DNA from: Aerococcus sp.
Lineage (GTDB): Bacteria; Bacillota; Bacilli; Lactobacillales; Aerococcaceae
Assembly: GCA_022768285.1 (NCBI GenBank)
Contig: JALEMJ010000020.1
Coordinates: forward strand, 1 to 55,694
Reading direction: 5' to 3'
DNA: 55,694 bases
A model generated the notes under the pieces. It had not been told where the DNA came from, made no database searches, and saw only the letters and a program-made list of their open reading frames with translations. Below, one piece after another: positions 51,115 to 55,694 of the stretch (position 1 is its first letter; the number at the start of each line of letters is the position of its first letter). The position numbers and the translations under genes were made by a program.

Positions 51115-51159
51115 ATTACCGAAGAAAGACAATATTTTGTACGCAAAATATTCGGATAT
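51115..51159. promoter_or_regulatory. PurBox pair and palindrome upstream of purR
   Basis: ATATCCGAATATT on the minus strand (51159-51147) matches the PurBox consensus AWWWCCGAACWWT at 12 of 13 positions. ATTACCGAAGAAA on the plus strand (51115-51127) matches 11 of 13. They face each other across about 19 bases. Between and overlapping them is a perfect 9-bp inverted repeat, AATATTTTG / CAAAATATT (51131-51152). A TATACT -10 for purR lies at 51111-51106. Confidence 0.7.
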
Positions 51160-51165
51160 TTGAAC

Positions 51166-51197
51166 AAAAAGCGACCGACAATTCACCATCGATCGCT
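51166..51197 (-). terminator. Terminator after the metal ABC permease gene
   Basis: On the minus strand GCGATCGA pairs with TCGGTCGC (one G-U pair) across a 10-base loop, followed by T5. Confidence 0.75.
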
Positions 51198-51212
51198 TCA
51201 TCATTATTACTA

Positions 51213-52010
51213 TTATTTGAAAATCTTTAGGTAAATACTTTCGAGGATAAACACTACCAAGAAGATCCCAGCAATGGTGGCTCCAGGTGGCGTATCGAAC
51301 GTATACGATAGGAACAACCCGCCGACCATCCCGAACAAGCCGAGTACACCGGCAGCAATGATCACGGTGTTGAACCGTTTAAACATACGTAAGGAAATCG
51401 CAGCAGGCATGATCATTATCGCTGAAACGAGCAATGCACCGGCGATTGGCATCATAATGGCGATCGCTGCCCCGGTGACGATGGAGATGGCCATCGAGAT
51501 CATCTCAGTCGGTAAGCCAGCTGTTTTTGCGGTGTCTTCATCAAAAGCCAAAACGAATAGCACACGTTGGAATATAACGTAGACGGTTACAATCAGTGCA
51601 GCTAAGATCAAAAGCAGGATCACCTGCAACCTCGTAATTGTCACGATCGAACCGAACAGCGCGGACTCGAGGTTACCGGCAGTTGGCACGCGCGACAGGA
51701 GTAACAGTGCGATAGCCATCCCGCCGGACATCAACATTGCTACCGAAATATCCGAGTAATTGATGTAGACGCGCCGCAAATATTCCAATAAGATTGCCGC
51801 AAGTATAACGGTAAACATTGTTGTCAGCGTCGGATTAACACCCAACAAGTAACCGAGCGCAACCCCGGCCAGTGATACGTGCGACAACGTATCAGCCATC
51901 AGCGACTGGCGACGCATAATTAGGAATAACCCTAGGATTGGTGAGAAGAGAGCGATGGCTCCGCATGCAATGAGCGCCCGTTGCATGAACTCATACTGAA
52001 GCATCTCCAA
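51213..52010 (-). CDS. adcB: Metal ABC transporter permease, zinc type (AdcB/ZnuB)
   Basis: A 265-residue permease of the ABC-3 family with about 7-8 hydrophobic segments. It has the conserved DTLSHVSLAGVALG near residue 40 and FAFDEDTAKTAGLP-type region (here VLAFDEDTAKTAG), which couples to the ATPase. The start is a TTG: AAGGAGG lies 7 bases before it, inside the ATPase gene, giving an overlap of 79 bases. Zinc is the likely ion by family, but manganese or iron cannot be ruled out. No substrate-binding lipoprotein or regulator gene is nearby. Confidence 0.87.
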   Translation of the reverse strand: MEMLQYEFMQRALIACGAIALFSPILGLFLIMRRQSLMADTLSHVSLAGVALGYLLGVNPTLTTMFTVILAAILLEYLRRVYINYSDISVAMLMSGGMAIALLLLSRVPTAGNLESALFGSIVTITRLQVILLLILAALIVTVYVIFQRVLFVLAFDEDTAKTAGLPTEMISMAISIVTGAAIAIMMPIAGALLVSAIMIMPAAISLRMFKRFNTVIIAAGVLGLFGMVGGLFLSYTFDTPPGATIAGIFLVVFILESIYLKIFK

Positions 52011-52663
52011 GGCGAGTCCTCCTTTCTGACAAGGTGAATCTGTTTATCAAAGTAATTCTCGAGCTGAATATCCTCGTGTGTAACCATCAGAATCGCTTTA
52101 CCGTGATCGCGCGCATTGTGCTGCAACAGACGATAAAAACGATCGCGCGAAGTCTTATCCATCCCGGTCGTCGGTTCATCGAAAACAAACAGGTCCGGAT
52201 CTGTTGCGAAGACACGTGCGAGCGCAACACGCTGTTTTTGCCCGCCAGATAGCGCACCGATACGACTATTCCGCTGTTCCCACATACCAACTGAATCTAA
52301 CGCGCGACGAATATGCTGCTTATCCTCATCGTCCATGCGCTTGAACCAGCGATTCTGCTGAAAGCGTCCCGACTTCACAAAGTCGTAAACCAATGATGGA
52401 AAGCCCGCATTGAAATTTGTGACTGTCTGAGGCAAATACCCGATCTGCATCTTGTCGCCAGCGATATTCTTACTGCTGACGGTGATATGCCCCGTTGTCG
52501 GATGCAATAAGCCTAAAATATTCTTGATTAATGTGGATTTCGCTGCCCCGTTCTCACCGGTCAATATCACAAATTCGCTCGGATCAACAGTAAACGAAAT
52601 ATCAGTGAGCACTGGTTCATCATCATATGAAAAACCAACGTCCTGAACATCGATATAGTGCAT
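51932..52663 (-). CDS. adcC: Metal ABC transporter ATP-binding protein, zinc type (AdcC/ZnuC)
   Basis: A 243-residue ATPase with Walker A GENGAAKST (Ala in place of the usual Gly before Lys, also known in AdcC proteins), signature LSGGQKQRVALARV, Walker B LFVFDEPTTGMD and H-loop VTHE. The C-terminus runs 79 bases into the permease gene and includes a WRCFSMSSC motif with two cysteines. The longer frame starts at 52678; AAGGAG lies 6 bases before the ATG at 52663, which I chose. Confidence 0.88.
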   Translation of the reverse strand: MHYIDVQDVGFSYDDEPVLTDISFTVDPSEFVILTGENGAAKSTLIKNILGLLHPTTGHITVSSKNIAGDKMQIGYLPQTVTNFNAGFPSLVYDFVKSGRFQQNRWFKRMDDEDKQHIRRALDSVGMWEQRNSRIGALSGGQKQRVALARVFATDPDLFVFDEPTTGMDKTSRDRFYRLLQHNARDHGKAILMVTHEDIQLENYFDKQIHLVRKEDSPWRCFSMSSCNGRSLHAEPSLSSHQS

Positions 52664-52823
52664 GCTACGCTCCTTCAATTTAATTTAAAACGTAAAGATT
52701 TCGATTTATTGATTCCGATTAAAATTATCATAGTAGCGGCGAAAAGACAAGTTCCATTCATTAAAGTTCAGTTTCCTATGATATAATAATATCAATTTAG
52801 TGATAATCGGTAGGTGAATGCTA

Positions 52824-53561
52824 GTGGAACGACCTAAAGCGAAACTGAATCAAAAAGCAAAAACGGTATTATCTGTACTGATCATCGTGGTGCTTGGTAC
52901 GGCAATTTTTCTAATTCTTGCCATCATATTCGCGATAGAAAATCATTCTAAAGCGAATCAGATTAAATCACTCCAACAGCAACTCACAACTGCCCAGCAG
53001 ACGATCGATCAGCCACTGCAAGCGTACAGTAAGGAAGTCCGTCAAACGCTCAATGGAAAGGGACTGAACGCCAACCTCATGTTGCAAAAAGATGAGCGAT
53101 GGAACGATCTGCCATACGGTTGGGGAAAATGGAAGAATTATGGTCATAATGCGTGTGCACTCGCTTGTCTAACCATGGTGCACGCAACCTATGGCAATGG
53201 GGAATTGACACCGGATGAAGTACTGACATGGGCTGGTAATGACTACTTTACCAATCAAGGCACCTCTTGGTCGATTTTCCCAGCGTTTGCTGAAGCTTTC
53301 GATTACGATATCAAGAACCTCGGTGGCGACCTCCAGCGTGCCGAGGACTATTTGAAAGATGGAAAACCTGTGATTGCGAGTGTTAAACCGGGACGCTTTA
53401 CCTATATCGGTCATGTCATTTTGTTGACTAGTATGGACACCAATGGATTCCATCTTCTCGACCCTAACGATGATCCGTTTAAACGCCACTCCCTAATCGA
53501 CTGGGAAGCGGGAGAATTGCAGGACGAAATAGTCAATATGTGGATCTTACAACCGAAATAA
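52824..53561 (+). CDS. Membrane-anchored C39-like (papain-fold) peptidase
   Basis: 245 residues. One N-terminal membrane helix (~15-37), a short coiled-coil segment (KSLQQQLTTAQQTI), then a peptidase C39-like domain. The likely catalytic Cys is in HNACALACL, the His in YIGHVILLT and the acid in LLDPNDD, with the Gln-like site replaced by the KDERW region. The active site would face outside. Function unknown: a bacteriocin-type, wall-linked or maturation role is possible. An ATG lies at 52818, but AGGTG fits the GTG at 52824 better. TATAAT is at 52782-52787. Confidence 0.8.
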   Translation: MERPKAKLNQKAKTVLSVLIIVVLGTAIFLILAIIFAIENHSKANQIKSLQQQLTTAQQTIDQPLQAYSKEVRQTLNGKGLNANLMLQKDERWNDLPYGWGKWKNYGHNACALACLTMVHATYGNGELTPDEVLTWAGNDYFTNQGTSWSIFPAFAEAFDYDIKNLGGDLQRAEDYLKDGKPVIASVKPGRFTYIGHVILLTSMDTNGFHLLDPNDDPFKRHSLIDWEAGELQDEIVNMWILQPK

Positions 53562-53587
53562 CATCGTGTGAGAGAACGATAATACAC

Positions 53588-53635
53588 AAAAAGAGCGATG
53601 CACTGAAGTAGTTCAGCTTCGTCCATCGCTCTTTT
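53588..53635. terminator. Bidirectional terminator between the C39 peptidase gene and veg
   Basis: AAAAAGAGCGATG (53588-53600) pairs with CATCGCTCTTTT (53624-53635), with further partial pairing in the loop. The flanking genes converge. Confidence 0.88.
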
Positions 53636-53652
53636 CATATATCTATATGTAA

Positions 53653-53904
53653 TTATGCTTCATCACTAGCTTGCGGGAATTCTATTTCGACGTTATCGGT
53701 CAGTACATCAGTGTAGCTGAAGCAGACACGTTTAAATTTATTCTCGTGCTGATCTAACTCCACCACAAAGACTGCCGGATAAATCCCGCTCAGCACCCCG
53801 TGACGTGTCGTAATGCGACGCCGTCCGGTTTGTTGAGTTACTGCAATACTCTGACCCTTCTTGTCACTCAAACGTGCTTTAATCGATGCAATTGTCTGTG
53901 GCAT
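53653..53904 (-). CDS. veg: Veg family protein
   Basis: An 83-residue protein of the Veg family, starting MPQTIASIKARL, with an Sm-like small beta-barrel core (GVLSGIYPAVFVVELD) and ending in acidic residues. In Bacillus subtilis veg follows ksgA and influences biofilm matrix expression. Here it is also close to ksgA, separated by two acetyltransferase genes. A GTG 9 bases upstream is too close to GGGAG; the ATG at 53904 has better spacing. Confidence 0.92.
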   Translation of the reverse strand: MPQTIASIKARLSDKKGQSIAVTQQTGRRRITTRHGVLSGIYPAVFVVELDQHENKFKRVCFSYTDVLTDNVEIEFPQASDEA

Positions 53905-54008
53905 AGCACTCACTCCCTGGTAAGTAGTATAGCACGTTCTCCCAAAGATAGCAATACCATTAATTCATTGAGATGTCAACAACTCATCAGTTATTATTTT
54001 CAAAAAAA

Positions 54009-54467
54009 TTAGTCGTCAACTAATACCTTTTTATAGAGATAATCGTTGTCGTTCGGTCCCTCAGAGAGATGGTGCACTCTTTCATAACCGTATTTTTCAT
54101 ACAAGCCTTCGTGTTTGGTAATTAAATGTGCTTCCGTCTCGCCTTCCATGATCAGCAGCCCTTCTGCCAGCTTAATGAAAGCTTCGGAGAGATGGCTGTC
54201 ACGATAGTCCGGATCCACATACAACATCGTGATGAATTTATTGTATTCCGGTACATCCACGTAATCTTCTTCCGTCAAATTGAAGAAACCGACATACTTG
54301 TCGTCATCCGTGACGTAGAACGACCGTGAGCTTTCCCCGAATTTATCCTGGAACTCACCGGCAGAGAGTGCTTTATAAAGCATCTCAGCACCTTCCCAGT
54401 CAACGGTTTGTAAGTAATCTAAAAACGCTTTATCTGTTTCTTTATCTTGAAATTCTGTTAAATCCAT
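54009..54467 (-). CDS. GNAT-like acetyltransferase, paralogue A
   Basis: 152 residues with a GNAT-type core: YVTDDDKYVGFFNL (strands 2-3), FITMLYVDPDYRDSHLSEAF (motif A region, with the usual R/Q-x-x-G-x-G/A weak) and HEGLYEKYGYERV near the end. It is a clear paralogue of the next gene (same length; shared F-x-D-x-x-T-D, GLYEKYGY and DYLYKK/TKE patterns). Substrate unknown. The poor acetyl-CoA loop (YRDSHLS) makes activity uncertain. Confidence 0.78.
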   Translation of the reverse strand: MDLTEFQDKETDKAFLDYLQTVDWEGAEMLYKALSAGEFQDKFGESSRSFYVTDDDKYVGFFNLTEEDYVDVPEYNKFITMLYVDPDYRDSHLSEAFIKLAEGLLIMEGETEAHLITKHEGLYEKYGYERVHHLSEGPNDNDYLYKKVLVDD

Positions 54468-54519
54468 TCGCTTTTTTCCTATTTCATGATTGATTTACTA
54501 AAAATGATCGTCTGTCCAC

Positions 54520-54978
54520 TCAGGCTTCTGTCAATTCTTTCGTATACAGATAATCTGGGTGATGCGGCCCGTCAGGTATGGTCTGCTCCAACGTATACCC
54601 GTATTTTTCATACAAGCCGTGGTGCTGCGTGACAATATGTGCGGTAGTCTTCCTCGCCTTCGCCCACTGTGATTCAGCGTAGGCAACGAACTTCGGCGTC
54701 AATCTCTGGCCACGGTAGGCTGGATCGATATACAACAGTGCGATAAAACTATCGTACTCAGGAAAGGCGATGTAGTCCTGCTCAACGATATTGATACAGC
54801 CGACAAAATGCCCATCATCTGTCGCATAAAACGCACGAGCACTATCGCCAAAGTGTTCATTGAATGTGCCATTTGCGAGGTGGCGATGTAATAATTCCAT
54901 CCCACCCCAATTCGCATTGGCAATAGCTTCTAAAAATTGATGATCAGTTTGTGGATCAGTAAACTGATGAAATTCCAT
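54520..54978 (-). CDS. GNAT-like acetyltransferase, paralogue B
   Basis: 152 residues, paralogous to the gene 52 bases downstream. It keeps FYATDDGHFVGCINI, ALLYIDPAYRGQRLTPKF (a better acetyl-CoA loop than paralogue A) and HHGLYEKYGYTLEQ. The two genes come from a tandem duplication and sit between ksgA and veg, which are often adjacent. Substrate unknown. Confidence 0.8.
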   Translation of the reverse strand: MEFHQFTDPQTDHQFLEAIANANWGGMELLHRHLANGTFNEHFGDSARAFYATDDGHFVGCINIVEQDYIAFPEYDSFIALLYIDPAYRGQRLTPKFVAYAESQWAKARKTTAHIVTQHHGLYEKYGYTLEQTIPDGPHHPDYLYTKELTEA

Positions 54979-55001
54979 AATTTATGCCCCAATCATTGCT
55001 T

Positions 55002-55694
55002 TTACTTCTGTTCAAATGGTATATCGAGTCGACCCGTGGCATTTGCCAGATCAGCAAATGACTCAATTGCTAGTTGCTCGGCGCGCACTTGCCCATCAAT
55101 ACCCGTTTCAGCCAATACCTGTTTGAGTAATGCTTCGTTTTCAGATGAGCGCTCAACCAAGCCACTGCGTAAATTATTCCACAGGGTTTTGCGGCGATGG
55201 GCAAATGCGATCCGTACCACATTAATCAATTGATCTGGGCTGTCAACTGTAACGATCGGTTGTTTTCGCCGATTAAGTACTAAAATTGCCGAATTAACTT
55301 TCGGTCGCGGCTTGAATACCGTCACTGGCACACGCTGCGCAATCTTCGCTTCGCAGTAATAATTCATAATGACGGTCAGTGAGCCGTATGCTTTGGTTCC
55401 CGGCTCTGCGGTGAGACGATCTGCCACTTCCGACTGCATCATCAGTGCGAACGTATCAATTTTGTCCGTTTCTTCCAATAAATGAAAAATAATCGGTGTC
55501 GTAATGTAGTACGGCAGATTACTGACGACAGCGAGCGGCTTGTCCGCATCAAAATTCTCCGTAATATCTGTCGCAACGTCCGCTTTTAAGATATCTTGAT
55601 GCTTAATTGTCAAATTATCGAAGTCAGCGAGTTCGTTCTCAAGGACAGGGATCAAGCGCTGATCCACTTCATACGCGAGCACCTGGTGGGCTTG
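55002..55694 (-). CDS. rsmA: 16S rRNA dimethyladenosine transferase RsmA/KsgA, 5' end cut by the window
   Basis: The last ~230 residues of KsgA, which dimethylates two adjacent adenines near the 3' end of 16S rRNA late in 30S assembly. The SAM-dependent methyltransferase fold is shown by LAYEVDQRLIPVLE and the catalytic motif SNLPYYITTPI. The C-terminal helical domain follows, including RIAFAHRRKTLWNNL. The frame continues past the right edge, so the start and glycine-rich SAM motif are not in this window. Confidence 0.95.
   Translation of the reverse strand, partial: QAHQVLAYEVDQRLIPVLENELADFDNLTIKHQDILKADVATDITENFDADKPLAVVSNLPYYITTPIIFHLLEETDKIDTFALMMQSEVADRLTAEPGTKAYGSLTVIMNYYCEAKIAQRVPVTVFKPRPKVNSAILVLNRRKQPIVTVDSPDQLINVVRIAFAHRRKTLWNNLRSGLVERSSENEALLKQVLAETGIDGQVRAEQLAIESFADLANATGRLDIPFEQK

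Noticed and set aside
52664-52817. AdcR/Zur operator for the metal transporter
   Set aside because: No TTAACYRGTTAA-like or Zur-like palindrome is visible in the gap; the AT-rich sequence has only the -10 of the divergent gene.
1-55694. CRISPR arrays, insertion sequences, prophage or conjugative genes
   Set aside because: No regularly spaced repeats, transposase or integrase motifs or phage structural genes were seen in either strand.

Overview
The window is chromosomal DNA from a low-to-mid GC Gram-positive bacterium of the order Lactobacillales. The indications are strong AGGAGG-type ribosome binding sites, CcpA-type cre sites, many PTS and sugar operons, a YSIRK-like signal peptide plus LPXTG anchor, PepX, a Bacillus-type PurR, and the ksgA-veg-purR neighbourhood. 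I cannot fix the genus from the sequence. The left edge is the first ~44 bases of a 16S rRNA gene that points out of the window, with its tandem promoters behind it.

Layout. (1) 1-484: 16S rRNA 5' end, leader and promoters. (2) 485-2119: deoC and a ribokinase-family gene, for deoxyribose or ribose use. (3) 2129-10340: a maltose regulon with malQ-glgP divergent from a LacI-type regulator (malR), then malT-mapP; near-identical MalR-type palindromes lie at both target promoters. (4) 10437-15436: an orphan ABC ATPase, a LOG-pepX pair, a DUF4177 gene and an unassigned amine/diaminopentanoate dehydrogenase-like gene. (5) 15783-21839: a trehalose locus in which the PTS gene treP is broken twice, while the GH65 phosphorylase, beta-phosphoglucomutase and TreR are intact. 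(6) 21957-26153: mprF, a membrane-anchored alpha/beta hydrolase and an acetyltransferase in one operon. (7) 26300-39164: an amino-sugar/galactoside locus with a wall-anchored GH31 (frameshifted), lacD, nagA, agaS, a mannose-family PTS (EIIA, D, C, B), a GH35 beta-galactosidase and a divergent GntR regulator (frameshifted). (8) 39280-49992: a surface polysaccharide cluster (four glycosyltransferases, flippase, polymerase, chain-length protein, an asparagine-synthase-like protein, UDP-glucose dehydrogenase). (9) 50026-55694: tRNA-Arg(CCT), purR with PurBoxes, a zinc-type ABC transporter pair, a membrane-anchored C39-like peptidase, veg, two tandem GNAT paralogues and a truncated ksgA.

How it fits together. 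MalT should import maltose as maltose 6'-phosphate, MapP would dephosphorylate it, and MalQ plus glycogen/maltodextrin phosphorylase would convert maltose to glucose and glucose 1-phosphate. The GH35-PTS-AgaS order matches the pneumococcal bgaC operon; NagA, AgaS and LacD add the route from GalNAc/galactosamine phosphates to triose phosphates. The adjacent wall-anchored GH31 may release the sugars outside the cell. CcpA-like sites occur at several of these promoters.

The most unusual feature is in treP. A conserved stretch of the EIIC coding sequence has been replaced by a 10-base insert that completes a perfect 16-bp inverted repeat of the sequence just upstream, which is the signature of a template-switch mutation. 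The same gene also has a stop at codon 6. The GH31 and gntR genes each carry a single homopolymer frameshift. No transposase, prophage or CRISPR array was seen.
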